A stretch of DNA of 64,000 nt from Juglans regia (GCF_001411555.2 NC_049904.1:23759370-23823369); one strand, 5' to 3'; shown: positions 16,086-29,229, numbered from the stretch's first letter. Notes: generated from the letters alone by a model not told the origin. Made by a program: numbers and translations.

Positions 16086-16743
16086 TGTTGGAGTGTGGCT
16101 TGAGTTCTGTTGTGAAACAGGGCATCTCGCTTAAGCAGTGTGCTTTGTCGCTCAAGCGAAGATTCAGACCGAAAGTTCGCTCATCAATTGCTCGACAATT
16201 AGCTCGAGCTGGACACAATCCGAGAGTTTGCTCGACACTCAGCTCGAGCAGGAAGGCTTCCAGACACTTTGCTCGACACCTGCTCGACACTAAACTCAAG
16301 TGGAATGGCAACCCAAACGTTTGCTCGAGCTTCGCTCGACACTTCACTCGAGTTAATGTTCGTAAATTAGAGTTTCATGCCGTTTAGTATAAATACATAT
16401 TGTTTTTCATGTATTGTTGTGTTTTTTGATTCATTTGGAGCAGCCATATCTCATAAAGGACGCCCACAAGAAAGAGACCTCATTGTGAGTTCCATTTGTG
16501 AGCTTGAGAGCTCATTTGGGTGTATTGAGACTTTGGGATTAATGAGTATTTTGTTATACCTCTCTTGTACTTTGATTTTGATAGTGAATTCCTTTGAAGA
16601 TCGACTTTGCCAATAGACATAGACTATACGTTCTAAGCGAAACCACCTAAATCTTGGTGTATTTGTGTGATTGTTATTTCTTTTGTTTGTTTCCGCTATT
16701 ATTTGCTTCAACTTAGCCTTTGTTAGACGGTCTATCCCCAACA
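16086..16743 (+). repeat. 3' LTR of the Copia element
   Basis: Alignable to the 5' LTR along its length but with many substitutions and indels. Ends GGTCTATCCCCAACA. Confidence 0.93.
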
Positions 16744-16861
16744 AAATACAATATGCGACTCATTTCCCATATATAGAAAAATTCTAAAGCCACACATAGA
16801 AACATGCCAAACTTACAAAAGCATACACATTAGGTAACACATAACCTACATTACACAAACC

Positions 16862-19800
16862 CTACACCATGATGAAAACCAACATCGAAAGAGCAAAGCC
16901 AAGCCCCAAACTCATCAATCCTTCAAACACATTTCTACTACACCCAGAAAGCCACACTCTCACATCATCCACCACCGGACCGCATAGCGAACTCATGTCG
17001 TCGCTTCTCGTGTTATAATAGACACTGTAGAATGCAATTCTGGTCCTCTCAGCCTTGGCTGTGAAGTTGAGATTAGCACTCTGAAAGGAAGAGTTGGAAT
17101 CAGGCGTGTAATGGGTGTTTTGAGCCTGATCTCCAGCAAAGGCCATGACAGCAAGTGGCTGCTTGCATTTGTCCCCAGCTTGGCCCAAGGAAAAGGTCAA
17201 GGTGTACGGTTTGTTTGGTGTTGTTTCCACCATTTGAGAAATTATGCCTTCCTTACCTGAAAGCAATTCAACTGCCCTTTTGCCTTGGGGAACTGTGTAA
17301 TGGTCGGAGTCTATGTAGCGAATGGCTCTGTTAGATTCCACATTCCAACCCGGTAATGAGGATATTTCTTCATCAAGATTGGTGGGGAGTAAGACACCGA
17401 GTGAGGTGTTTCTAAACAGCCATGGGCCTTCTTCAAAATCGCCATTTATAACTGCATTTTCTGCATAGATCACAGTAAATTAAACAACTCGTGAACAACA
17501 TATATATTCTTAAACCCAAGAGGCAAAACCCCAAGAAAAACATACATGATAAATAAACGAGAAAATCTAATTATAATCTCCTTTATTAACACATTCAATA
17601 TACTAATGATGTGGAAGACTTGTATCGGTGAGTAATAAAAATTATTAATATTTTAAGCAGTTTCACAATAAATGATGCATTTATAAATTAATTTACAAGT
17701 ATCGTAACTTTAGAGTAATGTTAGGCTGCCGTCCAGCAGCGACTGCTGGGCGTGCCGTAGCCTACTCAATTTTTTTATTTTTTTATTTTTTGCTTTTCAC
17801 ATTTTTTTAACATCTTTAAATATATATTTTTTTAAAATATCAATACACTAATAGTCACTTCTTTAATTAATAAGTAAAAAAATAAATTAAAAAATATATA
17901 AATATATGAACAGTCAAAATGAAGAGACAAAATAAGAAGGCATACTAGTATTATTCTTAAATAAATATCTTTAATATTTCACATACAACTTTGGATTAAA
18001 GACGTAGAGTTCTTTTAGATTCAGAAAATATCTCATCTCATTATTATAATTTTATCAAATTTTTACATAAAATATAATAAATAATTTAAAATTTTTAAAA
18101 CTTAAATAATTTTTTCAAATTTTAAAATAATAATAATATTAAAAAATAATATTTTATTTAATTTTAATCTAAAATCATCTTATTTTATTTATGAATTTTT
18201 TCAATTAAATAAAAAAAATCTAACGAAAATTTGGTGTGGCATATCACGTGTGGACATGCCGCATGCTAATGTCAAATTAAGTAACTAGTGAACAATATAT
18301 TCTCAAACCCAAGAAGCAGAACACCCATAGTCAGGATGAACTATCCATACAGGCCACACTGCGACACCACGCCCGGTTTCCCACGAATGAGACCCGCAGC
18401 ATTGGACGATGCGAAAGTTACTCCAAACACCATCCAGCTTTATCTTTTAGCTTTGGATTTTTGACTTTTGTGCAGCCAAAGATAGAGAGAGAAAAGGCAA
18501 AGAGAGGGATACCTTTGGGTCCATCGGGAGTGAAGAGCTTTTTTATGGCAATATCGTCAATGATGGGGCCACAAGTGGGGTCATCCTCCATGCCCGGATT
18601 CCTAAAAACCAAACTCACCTCTTCCTCCTCCGCCTCGAACGCGTAGGCGTACGGGTCCCACCCCTGCACGTTGTAAAGCGTCTGCAAGTCTATCGTCTGC
18701 GACGCAGGCGGCACGGACACGTTAAGCGACTCCAACTGCGCGCAGGTGCGGGCGGCGCTGAAGGTGACCGAGTAAATGGACCCCTTCTCCACGCTCAGCC
18801 CTTGGCTGATCTCGGCGTCGTTACCGAGCCGCACCGCGTGTCTACCTTGCGGTATGATGAGTATCATCCCGCCCTGTTTCTCCCCCGCTTCTACGAGCTC
18901 CACCGTGCCCTTCGATTTCCAGCTCGGGATCGCGGTGGCTCTGTCTACCAGGGTCAAGCTCGGGAACCCGTTTGCTGGGGTCGTCTCGAAATCACCGTTT
19001 GGTACAGGACCTGATGCGCATAAGATAATGGAATCATGCCATGAAGATGCAGGAAATATATATACATACATATTTTTGTGTACGTTTCATGGTTTTATTT
19101 TATCTTTACTGTTTCCTCGTGAAATCTTTAATGATGTGAGATAAACATGAATCTTGAAGCAAAAAAATTGCATATTGCGACATAAACTTTCAAATAAGTT
19201 GAATATATAATATACTTCTGATACTATTAAGATTATGTCATATGAAGGGAAAAAAACCCAAGTGGGACCTGTAATATCAGTTAGCAATGTAGCAACCTGA
19301 AGAACATGGGGCCATTTTTAAAGAACAGAGAACTGGTCTGAATTATTATATTACACATGCAGCGACCATAACACGCAAGCATTATTAAGTATGGGCCATG
19401 CACTTGGGTTCTCGACAAGCAAGAATATGGAAGTTCAGGAGGTTGTACGGGTGAAAACATACGTCCTGTACAGGATGCAAGAACGCTGTCATCTATCAAG
19501 AAAGTGAAGAACAGGACCCTGGTCCCAACTCCTCACAGTTGCACCAGAGTAGTAGCAATCTGGGTGTCAGGGAGGAGACGAGAGGCTTCATCTGGAATCA
19601 TATTTTGCAGTGACTCTCTTTTTAGTGTAGGTTGATGTGCTAAATTCGTTCAACTTCTTCATTCACGCCCTCGTACTTACGATTAATGCAGACAGAATTA
19701 TTGAAACTTTTAAGTTGAACTTATTTTTACTAACCTATTACTCTCCCCCTTTTAAATATTTTTTCAACACAAGCATCCATTTTCTTTACAATGGAATCAA

Positions 19801-21970
19801 CGTACTATGTCTACAGATCATATCTAAATCGTAGAAAGTGTTAGAATAAAGAAATATAAAAATTATAGATCCACTAAACTCAGGTTGTGAATTAATACAC
19901 CAACATGAATTAGGAAATATGGCAAATCTAAGAGAAATGACGCAAAGAAATTTTATTAAAATAAATTTATATATTGACGTGTTTTGACATAATACGTAAA
20001 TTTAATAAAACTAACGTAAAACTACTACACTCTTATCCATCCCGAACACTCTTATCCTCCTCATATCCCAGTATTGAAAGAACCAAACCAGAACATCCTC
20101 TGACTGAAATGTTTTACCATGACCATCCATCCACACCTTCTGAATATCCATCCAAATCTTATGGGTTTATTTTATGTGCATTTCTTTTTTGGGAATGGGG
20201 ACCGTATAAACAAGCTCTGTGGCTATATATGTACCTTATCTACGTATGGGCTTCATATGTATAAAAGTCTGTGCAACCACATAAAAGAACTAATTAATGG
20301 GAACAATACCCAAAAATAAATGGAGATAACAGAATGGAACAAGATCATGGCAAGAAAATTCACAAATCCTTCCTAAATGTAAAATATAAAATATGCTTGC
20401 CTATTTTATTTAAGAATATGATTATTTCAAATAAAAAAGACTAATATCATATTTTCGGATAAAACATAAAATATTGAGACAATAGTGAGAGACACCTCTC
20501 TTTGCTGCATTTCCTAATTCCTACACGACAAAGAACGAGATGGCGACGTGAAGCCGAATTTATAGGCCCTATGCCCCAGCCGCCCTACCCCACTAGGACA
20601 TGATATTCGGTGGCAAACATGTTGACGATTAATGCCTTTTTAAAATAAATAAAAATTTATTATTAAAAAATTAATTAATTTTTTTTTATATAAATTTCGT
20701 ATCTATTTTTTTAAATTATTATACAATATTTACACATTATTATCATTTTATATTTAATAATATAATTATTATTAGATATTTTTATTAATATTTATAAACT
20801 ATTTATTATTATTTATAATATTATTTTATTAATATTCACAAATTATTCAGATAATTTTAGTATCTAAACGGATTAATCCAAACATGTCCCTCCCTGCCTC
20901 CCCCAAGCTTTTTGAAGGAGGATCCTAAAAACTGGTCGTAATGGGATGCTAAAGTAGATTGATCCAAAAACTGTTAGTACTACTCATTAGTTGGATGGTG
21001 ATAGAACAACAGTCCTTCAAGGTTGTATCTTTGTAAAAACATGTACGTACAAGAAGAGAGCTGGGAAAACGGCAAGGAAAAGAGGAGCAATTCTTCAACA
21101 TAGGAGAAGATTTCGACCCTCTGCTGACTCTATAGTTGAAACAATTGCTCAAAGAAAATGGTCAAAAAGTGGTGGGCCTTGAATCCTGTAGGATTGAAGA
21201 CGATTGTGTCTAAGTAGATATCACTCTATTATTATTTTATTCATAAAAATATTATTTTTTAATATTATTATTATATAAAAATTTAAAAAAATTATAACGA
21301 TAAAATGATTCAAACAAGGCCTAATTCATCAGTACTTAGAACTATAGAGTTAACTCGCCATGAGAGTGTTTAATTAGTTACGCAATTAGCAGAGCTATAT
21401 TATTCAGGGCCATTGAACCTTTCTGCAAAATAATTGCTATTTACTGAAGGTACTGAAAAAGAAGAAGAGGAAAAGGGAGAAAAGGGAGAAGTAAGTTAGA
21501 AATTGAAGGAAACTCATTGTTTGATGAAATACTAAAGATGATATTTCCCTAGTACAAAGTCCTCTGTCTATAGAACTTCAAAAGAATCGGACATTTCATA
21601 TTTCCTACTGCAGCACAGTCCAGCATAGATGTACAAAAAACCCAAAGCAGAGTAGCAGACCAAAAAACAGAACCCCATTGCAGCACAGGAGGTGAAGTAG
21701 AAGACAGCAAGTGCAACATGTATCAGATCTCAATAGAAATGACAAAAACCAACCCACAAAGTAAATCCACAAATCATGTGGAACCCAGAAATTAATGAGA
21801 GTTGAAAACTAGTTTTAAGAGAGAAAAAGGTAGTTGAAGAAACAAGATCAACATGAGTTGGACAAGAAGAAGAGAAAGGTACCATCTTCTGCAGGAATTG
21901 CAGTGGCCGGATGAGCAAAGAGAAGCATCAACAGCGAAACCCATTTGCTTCTTCTGGAGCTTTGAGCCAT
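16862..21970 (-). CDS. DUF642 cell-wall protein with predicted GPI tail, 3 exons
   Basis: Exons on minus are 21883-21970, 18513-19010 and 16862-17460, joined by GT-AG introns of 2872 and 1052 bases; phases fit and give 394 aa. Residues 1-24 form a signal peptide (hydrophobic VSLLMLLFA, then HPATA). Two tandem DUF642 (galactose-binding-like) domains follow, about 30-190 and 197-370. Each has a PNGDFE or INGDFE opening and a TCGPIIDDI or LCGPVVDDV close; both closing cysteines are present. A hydrophobic end (LGLGFALSMLVFIMV) after a small-residue stretch suggests GPI anchoring, as proposed for one Arabidopsis subgroup. Family members sit in the cell wall, and some are linked to pectin methylesterase activity; the exact role here is not known. 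The gene is divergent from prefoldin 6. Confidence 0.94.
17713..17956. mobile_element. Tourist-like MITE, 244 bp, TTA duplication
   Basis: Left end GAGTAATGTTAGGCTGCC; right end on the opposite strand GAATAATACTAGTATGCC. Flanks TTA at 17710-17712 and 17957-17959 fit PIF/Harbinger. It lies in intron 2 of the DUF642 gene. Confidence 0.75.
18005..18215. repeat. GAGATGAG-family MITE, degraded copy
   Basis: Opens TTTTAGATTCAGAAAATATCTCATCTCATT, the reverse-oriented form of the family, followed by its AT-rich interior. In intron 2 of the DUF642 gene. Confidence 0.5.
19011..21882 (-). other. DUF642 intron 1, no second gene seen
   Basis: This 2.9-kb intron contains AT-rich DNA (20630-20880), a GAGATGAG-family remnant at about 21225-21325 and non-repetitive DNA at 19290-19640. 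Open frames here are short and lack family resemblance. Confidence 0.6.
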
Positions 21971-22004
21971 TTTCCACTCAACTCTCTCTCTCTCTCTCTC
22001 TCTG

Positions 22005-22025
22005 TCTGTCGCTATATATGCGTAC
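22005..22025 (-). promoter_or_regulatory. Possible TATA box and CT-rich leader of the DUF642 gene
   Basis: CATATATAGC on minus at about 22012-22021 lies some 45 bases upstream of the start codon, with a (GA)n leader tract (21985-22007) between. The distance is short for a TATA box plus leader, so this is tentative. Confidence 0.35.
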
Positions 22026-22029
22026 TCTG

Positions 22030-22725
22030 TTTGTAGGGACAGTGGGAAAGAGGAGGCAGCGAGAGTGTGTGTATTTAAAACCTAAAGTTGCCCTTTTGCT
22101 TTAATCAAACTTGCTTTAAAAGTTGCCCTCTTCCCACTAAAAACATTTGTAATATTGTTGACATTTTGCCAATGTCATTGCGTGTTTTGAGAACCCTGGT
22201 CTTGTTGGGGTCCCGCCTCACCGCCGTATCGACAGTGCTTAAAGCTTGCGTACTTATTTTTTATAGAAAAATTATACTCATCGTTTTGTATGGTGTCCAA
22301 AATGATGAATAACAAAATCTTTTTTATAAATATAAAGATGCCACTTTTCTTAGGGCTCGTATCAATACCTTTGATACATCATAATTTAAAAGAAAGATTT
22401 CTAAATACAAACTCTTTCTATAATTCTAAAAGATTGAGGCACTATAGATTCTACTATATTTAAAGTTGGCAGTCTACTTTTTAAAGTGATATTTGTTAGG
22501 CTTCTTTGTGTCGAGCCTGATTGTGTTTGTGGCAGTCCGATGTGATGATCCGATCAAATAAGGATCCATTGTAATATTTTGATGGATTTTTAATGAAGCT
22601 TGGGTTGAAATGATCATATCATGGACAAGCCTTTGTGGGGCCTGGGAATGAAGCCCCAGGGAATATTTTTTTGCCTCATTTTGGCTCTTGACCCAACTCG
22701 ACGACAACGATTAGGGTTTATTATA
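22030..22725. other. Upstream region of the DUF642 gene
   Basis: No gene recognised. The 77-codon minus frame at 22474-22707 shows no known motif. Confidence 0.4.
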
Positions 22726-22895
22726 TGAGAAATGATATTTATAATTATGAGTATGTAATCGTCATGTAATCATTTTAAAAAAATAATAATAAATACGTGA
22801 CTTATATGAAAAGAAATTAATTTTTTAATATTAGACTCAATTCTTTTTCAAAACAACTGTACGTACATTCTACGACTGTATGTAGTATTACTCTT
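22726..22895. repeat. MITE family C copy
   Basis: Left end GAGAAATGATATTTATAATT, right end GTATGTAGTATTACTC. The mid-block ATTAATTTTTTAATATTAGAC is shared with copies near 45585-45722, 47010-47180, 52865-53040 and 54962-55125. Confidence 0.6.
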
Positions 22896-23262
22896 ATTAT
22901 ATATTGTATTACTCACTTGTACGACCACTATAATGTATATTTTATTATTATTTGAATAAAATAATTTGCAACTCTGTGAATGTATAGACGTTATCAAATC
23001 ACATAAAATTTTATATAGTGTATGATTGATTATACTTTTATTTTACTTTTTCTCATTTCGTTTCTAGCAATATTTACATACTGTCTATCTATATGTAAAT
23101 TACAGAAAGTATTTTGATTAGAAAGTTGCATCAAGTCTCAATCTTTTCATCTGTACTAATGTTTCTTTAATTTAGATTAATCATATTATTTGACATAACA
23201 CATTTTAAATAATGTTTAATATTAGTAATAAAAAATAATTAACTAAAATGTATCCAATTAGA

Positions 23263-23821
23263 ACATTCTCATTGGATTAGCTAAAAGTTAAATTCAATGA
23301 GAATTTAGCTATTAAGTTATAAAATAGCTCACATTGAAATACCTATATTCCATTTGGAATATAGTTACAGTAATATCTAAAATAATTTTTAAATTTGAAA
23401 GGAACTATTAATTCATCAAATCTATTTTATATTCTTTTTTCTCTCTTATTTTAATATCAATTATTTATCTCTCCATTTTAAATGACAATTGAAAAAATAT
23501 AATTAGAATATAATTACTAATTAATATATAATATTATGAATAGTAAAATATGATAAAATAAAATAAATTCATAATTAAAAAAATTAAAAAATTTTCAAAA
23601 TTATTAATTACTCATTATTATATAATGAATAAATAGATAATTTAATATGGAGATTTGATGTGAATAGTCAAAGTTAAATTTATCTTATATTATTTTATTG
23701 TCATATAATAAAAAAATAGTTATTCTAATGTAAAAATTTATATGAATATAATAATTAAATGTTAAATTTATCTTATATTTATTAAAAATATATTTTAACT
23801 TTAGTTAATTCAATAAAAGTG
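23263..23821. repeat. Tourist-like MITE related to 2311-2859, degraded
   Basis: Left end AGAACATTCTCATTGGATTA; right end on the opposite strand begins GCACTTTTATTGAATTAACT, matching the same pattern. A clear duplication is not visible. Confidence 0.55.
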
Positions 23822-23999
23822 CTGTGAGAGAGAAATAATGGAGTTTTTTTTCCATCAGATGATATGAAGTTTGGGTTAAAAGGGGCAATCATAGAAATTC
23901 GAAGAATGATAGAGGAGCGGATTGCTGTCTGTCTCGTGGCAGGCAGTCTGCCTACTTTAATTGGAATTCCCACACAAAAAAGTTGATCCAAATTATTTG

Positions 24000-24545
24000 C
24001 TTTGTATGGCATTTACTCTCGTACCCAAAATGATAAAGCTCGATTGAGATGAATTAAATTTTTTTATAAATAATAATAAGTTAAGATGATGAAATGAGTT
24101 TTGTAAGATTTATTTAATAAAATTTTAGATGTGTTTAGATGTTAAGATAAATTTAGATATATTTATGAGAAGTTAAAAAAAGTTATGAGTTCCGCATATA
24201 AAAAATGTATTGAGTTGAAAAAAGTTATGGATTTTACGTGTAAAGAAATTTTGAGTTGAGATGAATTTATTGATTTGAGAGTTGAATGTTTGGATGTTAG
24301 ACTCAGTTTAAAATTAGAATAAATTGAGTTGAAATGAGTTGATTTCAGTTCAGTCTCAATTTATACTGAATTGAGTTGATCTCAATTGCCAAAACTAGAA
24401 ATGATTTGGTCACAAATTTTTTTATAAAAATAAATTTATAAATCAATATAGCTTGATATGATATATCAGATTGTATATTTATTTTTATTGTAAAGTAGAT
24501 CTAACGTATCACAAAAAGTGATTTCAGTATATAACATTTCTTAAT
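24000..24545. repeat. Remnants of GAGATGAG-family and family B MITEs
   Basis: 24040-24400 holds several TTGAGATGAATT and GTTTAGATGTTAAGAT words. 24410-24545 shows the family B blocks ATAAATTTATAAATCAATAT and AAAGTAGATCTAACG. Boundaries are blurred. Confidence 0.4.
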
Positions 24546-24939
24546 ACTATTTCCTACCCTGCTCCCTTTACTAGTACTGAAACGTTTTACTATTTTAGTT
24601 GTGATTAAAGATTATAAAATAATAAAGAACTGAGTAGCATTGCTTGTAATTTTATGTGTTTGGATCATGAGTATAAAACCTAGAATTTGAGGAAAATTTC
24701 ATTGAAAAATAATAATTTTAAGTAAAAATTAAATTATTAATTAATATATAGAATGTATTTGTAAAGTATAAAAAAATATTATTAAAAAAATATTATTAAA
24801 ATATATAATATTATATTATTATTTTGACTTTAAGATAGATAATTCTATATGAATAGTCTAATGTGGATAGGCCAAAACCTCTACTTTTAACGCAAAACAT
24901 TGTAAATGATTTAAAGTTAATCCCCAGATGGGCTGCAGG

Positions 24940-25094
24940 CCCGAACGATCGCAATCTTTGTCCAATGTCCATACTTGACTTGGCCCTAAGATTAATGTAT
25001 TTCAGGCCCAACCTGGATCCGCAACCGAGCTCAAAACCAAACGAGAAGCCAACGGTAGTAGCGGAAGAAGTAGAAGGAGGAGAAGCGAGCACCA
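24940..25094 (+). promoter_or_regulatory. Prefoldin 6 promoter and leader with GGCCCA motifs
   Basis: Before the ATG there are TTGGCCCTAAG and CAGGCCCAACC (site II type TGGGCC on the opposite strand). No clear TATA box is seen. Site II words are common in promoters of housekeeping genes expressed in dividing cells. Confidence 0.4.
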
Positions 25095-28000
25095 ATGGCT
25101 TCCCCAGCCGCTCTTCGGGAGCTACAGCGCGACTTAGAGACCAAAGCTAACGATCTCAGTAGGATCCAGAAAGGTAATATTCCGATCCCTACCTACCTCT
25201 CCCTTCAATTAACCCTAAGTCTCTTAGAATTCCTCCATTTCTCAGTAATACATACATTTATATGCATCATGTATGTGTGTTGAGGTGTATGATTTTTTTT
25301 TTCTTGAATTGGAGCCTTAGACGGTATATATTTTTTCAGATATTGCGAAGAATCACCAAGTGAGAAAAAAGTACACTATCCAGCTCGGTGAGAACGAGCT
25401 CGTCCTCAAGGTTTTCAGCAGCTATATTATTTTCTGATATGATATTTGCCAAGTGAAAATATTTTTGTTTTCTTTTTGTAAGTATTTTCTTTCCTTTGAA
25501 GTTCTACCCGCAAAAATATTCAAAATGCGGATCAAGGCAAGGACGGCTCAATGTAAATTGAGGCCTAAGAGAAAAATTTAAAATTAGACCGCTAGATTTT
25601 AACATGAGATCACTTAATATCATTTATATTTTGAAAGAATTGTAGGCTTTTTTTACTCATCAATGCACGGGCTTTTTATCATCATAATTATAAATAAACT
25701 TATAATATTTATCCTATTTCAGATCTTATTTTATTTTATTTTTTAAATGTACTGAGGTATTTATAGGGGGGCCTTAGGCAACTGCCTTGATGGCTTAATC
25801 ATTGAGCTGGCACTGGATCAAGGTGGTTGTTTTTTTTCTTCGTATGAATAAGTTAACATTTAGTGACAATTGTGAGCTGAATTTCTAAATATTAGTGTGA
25901 AAATTGAAAGCTTTATAACCAAGGGAAACTTCATCAATTGATCTAGACAACACGTCCACTGCTAAAACAAAAAGGTTGGGGGATTGTGGATCCCTTGCCT
26001 TAGATCCCTTCTCTCTTCAAAATAGCCTACAAGGGCATTTATTTCAAGTATGCAACAAAAATCTCAGAGTATTTATTCATTCTCTTACTCAATTCACCTA
26101 CTTGGAAGGAGCACCAAAACAAGAACGCAGTGAAGAATGAACCACCCAATTCAAGGAGTTAAAAGCTTTCATCCATTATACTATCATAGCACAACTAGCT
26201 TGACTCTACTTATCAAAAAAAAAAAAAAAACTAGCTTGACTCTTATCCTTATGATAGTCTTTCACCATCTCCTGGGAAAATAAAACATTTGCAGATATTG
26301 TTTTGTTAGGGGTAAAAGCAGTCAGATTATGGCTCACAAGCGAATCCAAGCAAAGTAACAGTCTCTTTGCTAAAACTTTACTGATGCAATTACACCACAT
26401 TGCAATGAGATATGGGTCAAAAGTCACTCTATAAAAACTTGTATAAACAACTTTCAGAGTACTCCTGACAGCTGCAAGGTTAGAGTATAGTTTAAACATG
26501 GGGGAACACTCTGCGCAGGGTTTTAATGTGATCTGTATGATTTGATCAAGGTTTATTTGATGGAATGAAGAATTCTATTTTTCTTTTCTGTTTTGTTTTT
26601 TCTTTTCTATTTGTAAGTGAACAGGGCTGTAATTATAATCCGTATGACTTGATAAAGATTAGGTAACAATTAGGCTTAAATTCTTTGTTTGTGTTTGTAG
26701 GAGTTGGATCTGCTGAATGAAGATGCAAATGTGTACAAATTGATCGGTCCAGTACTTGTGAAGCAGGATTTGGCAGAGGCAAATGCTAATGTGCGCAAGA
26801 GGATCGAATATATGTCTGCTGAATTGTGAGCTTCTGATATTTTACGTTGTCCATAGCTAATTCTATCAATTTTTGCATCTGTATCCACTTTTTGAAAATT
26901 CAGATTCATGGAACTATCAACCTTGAATATCTGATTTCAATTGTATGTTTTTTGTTGGTCCTTTTGTGGTTTTTTTATTAGGATATAAGATATCAATATA
27001 GATGACAATTCTTGGTATTTTCCTAGTCCACACTTCATAGGATGGGCAAACCCAGCTGAAGCTTCACTTTATCTATTTGAATCGTAGCATCATGCATCTT
27101 GTACTAAGGGGATACGACTTCTATAGTTACTTCTTTGTGGATGGAAATGGAGGTCCTTTGCTCGGAAGAGTCTGTGGATCATAGTGGTAAAATATTACTG
27201 ACATTGCGAATGTTCAATCCATGACAAACAAATCTCCTGAAGTATGAATTAACCCCATTGGATTGTAAGAGAGGCAATAAACTGAATGAGAAATACAGAA
27301 TGTTAGGACAAAACCTATTTCGCATGTCTGCTATTACACTTCATCCCAACAAATAATTTGATGTGTATTTACTGAAAAACAGGCATGATGGGGTTTGAGT
27401 TTTCCACTCATGGAGCCTGTGATGTTTCTTCTCCTGTTTTATTCATTTCAATCTTCTCCTGTTATCTATACTTTCAAATTATTTATCTTCATTTTCTTGT
27501 TGTTCTTGTTATATCATCAGCATCATTGTTGCCGTTGCCATATTATTTCTGTTTTTGTTGATATTTGACTATAGAACATTTTCTACCTGACAGGAAACGA
27601 CTTGATACAACTCTTCAAGATTTGGAGGAGAAGCAAAACAGCAAGAGAGATTCGGTTTGTATTCTTCCTTTCACGCACACACGTGACAAGCACTCACACA
27701 TCACTCTCATAATGCCCAAGTTATTCCAAATATCTCTGATTCTTCAGAACAGTGTGATATCAATATTTTTTTTTCAGTTCACTGTAGCATGATAATGAGT
27801 TGAGAATCTTGATGTGTATCAAAGATGAAAACTTTGATTCAACTTTGATTTTGTTAGAATTTGGAAGTCTGAAAGAACATGAATTTTATACCTAGTCATC
27901 AGGACATATGATAGATGTTAATACCAACATCTACACTAAAATTCCATTCTTGTAGTTCCAAGCTTGCGTTGTGGAGATTTTCTGGAAAAATCGTTGTGCA

Positions 28001-29229
28001 AAATGTCAAATAAACCCTAAGAGTGGGCATCTCCCGCAACGCAGGCTGCATCCTTTGCTGCTATCCGAGAAGCAAAAGATTTGAGACTCTAGGCTGAAAA
28101 TACATGCATAGATAGATAGTAGTATAATGACAAGGACTAGTGATGGAAGCTTGGTACGGAGTGGTATGATGTGGAAGTCAAACCTACTGTTCCCTAAGAA
28201 AGGAGTGGCTAACTACTGGACTTTGATGTTATGAAGAAAGAAGGGGGATATGAAAGAGAGAGGGGGGGCGGATGGGGCACTCTATTTTGTCATTTGGTTG
28301 AGAGGATTGGAAGGAAAGGTCAAGGTGGAGTAATTAGGTCCTCCTTGGGCCTCGCTATTTTCAATTCTCTCAAGAAGTGGACAAACTTTGAAAAGAAAAT
28401 GAATCTTGTTAACAGGGGTTTCCAACATTTGGTCCTTGTCCTCAGGCAATTGGATTAAATGAAAAGGGGGCTGAGGGGAATGAAAGGGGAGTGGAGGTTG
28501 CTATTTGTTATATAGTTAAAAGGTAGGGGGAAAGGAAAAGTAAAATCATGCGTACTCCCTTGTGCAAAGCAGAGTACCATTAGGGTACAGTAAGGAGTGT
28601 ATTATAGAAGACAGTAATACGACCAGGTGGCCTTAACTACAGAGCTATTTCTCCCAACGTTTGGTAGGAAGAAAGGAAAAGAAAAAAGGAAATAAATATA
28701 TAGTTTTGCCATTATACCATAATTGGAATGGCTTATGGTAAGGGCCAACACAAACCTAAAACCCTCTTGTTTTTGTCATTCAGCTATCAAGGGGCCATAT
28801 TCTATTTCATATCTTTTATGTTGATATTTTCTGTGGCCTAAGCCAGCCTTGACCTCAACTAACTTAAAACTTAGGAAGAGTGATGTATTCTGGTGTGTGG
28901 AGTTGTCTACCATAGAACTGAATACATTCCTGTTTGTGTTGATACTTTGTAGCTAAAATATGTTAGTTGTTTATATTTTGCTCATTAAATTTCAACTGTA
29001 TATTTTTATGCCCTTTTCTTTCATATTTTAATGTATAATCCCATGAATTATTGTGAATGAACTTAAATACAAAAACAGGGTGTGGCTGGATCAATATGCT
29101 ATTTTTATAGAGTGTGAGATCATTTATTTCAATCAGACATTAATTGCTTTTACCGATTTTGTCATCTTGCAGATATTAAAGCTACAACAGAGAATTCAAT
29201 CTCTCCAGGCTGGAAAATCCAAGGCATAG
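25095..29229 (+). CDS. PFD6: Prefoldin subunit 6 (beta-type), 5 exons
   Basis: Prefoldin is a hexameric co-chaperone that hands unfolded actin and tubulin to the CCT chaperonin; subunit 6 is one of its four beta-type chains. Exons are 25095-25173, 25340-25410, 26701-26825, 27594-27654 and 29173-29229, all GT-AG; phases close and give 130 aa, within one residue of the Arabidopsis length as I recall it. An N-terminal coiled coil (residues 1-40) leads to the conserved YTIQLGENELVLKELDLL hairpin (about 38-55). NVYKLIGPVLVKQDLAEANA and the C-terminal coiled coil KRLDTTLQDLEEKQ...ILKLQQRIQ follow. The start matches the family (MASPAALRELQRDLE). It is transcribed away from the DUF642 gene. Introns 2 and 4 are long; intron 2 holds a hAT MITE and a retro tail. 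Predicted functional. Confidence 0.97.
25538..25815. mobile_element. hAT-type MITE, 278 bp, 8-bp TSD
   Basis: Left end CAAGGACGGCTCAATG; right end on the opposite strand CAGTGCCAGCTCAATG. The duplication GATCAAGG is exact at 25530-25537 and 25816-25823. Its ends are unlike those of the 10353 element, so it is a separate hAT family. In prefoldin intron 2. Confidence 0.88.
26208..26228 (+). mobile_element. Retrotransposon tail-only insertion with 15-bp TSD
   Basis: The insert is ACTTATC followed by 14 A, between exact copies of AACTAGCTTGACTCT at 26193-26207 and 26229-26243. The tail matches the L1 at 9082-9506. In prefoldin intron 2. Confidence 0.8.

Larger units (their letters stand above)
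13083..16743 (+). mobile_element. Internally deleted Ty1/Copia retrotransposon, 5-bp TSD
   Basis: The element runs from the first TGTTGGAG to the final CCCCAACA and is flanked by AAATA at 13078-13082 and 16744-16748. It has a 640-bp 5' LTR, a Met-tRNA type primer site, a 2.36-kb interior and a 658-bp 3' LTR. The interior keeps gag, the protease region and a trace of integrase; reverse transcriptase and RNase H are gone. Stops in gag and visible LTR divergence mark an old, immobile copy lying between RPS14 and the DUF642 gene. Confidence 0.95.

Noticed and set aside
13082..16387. Two arginine-rich frames of 96 and 113 codons
   Set aside because: Both lie inside the Copia LTRs and arise from CTCGAG-type repeats, not from a gene.
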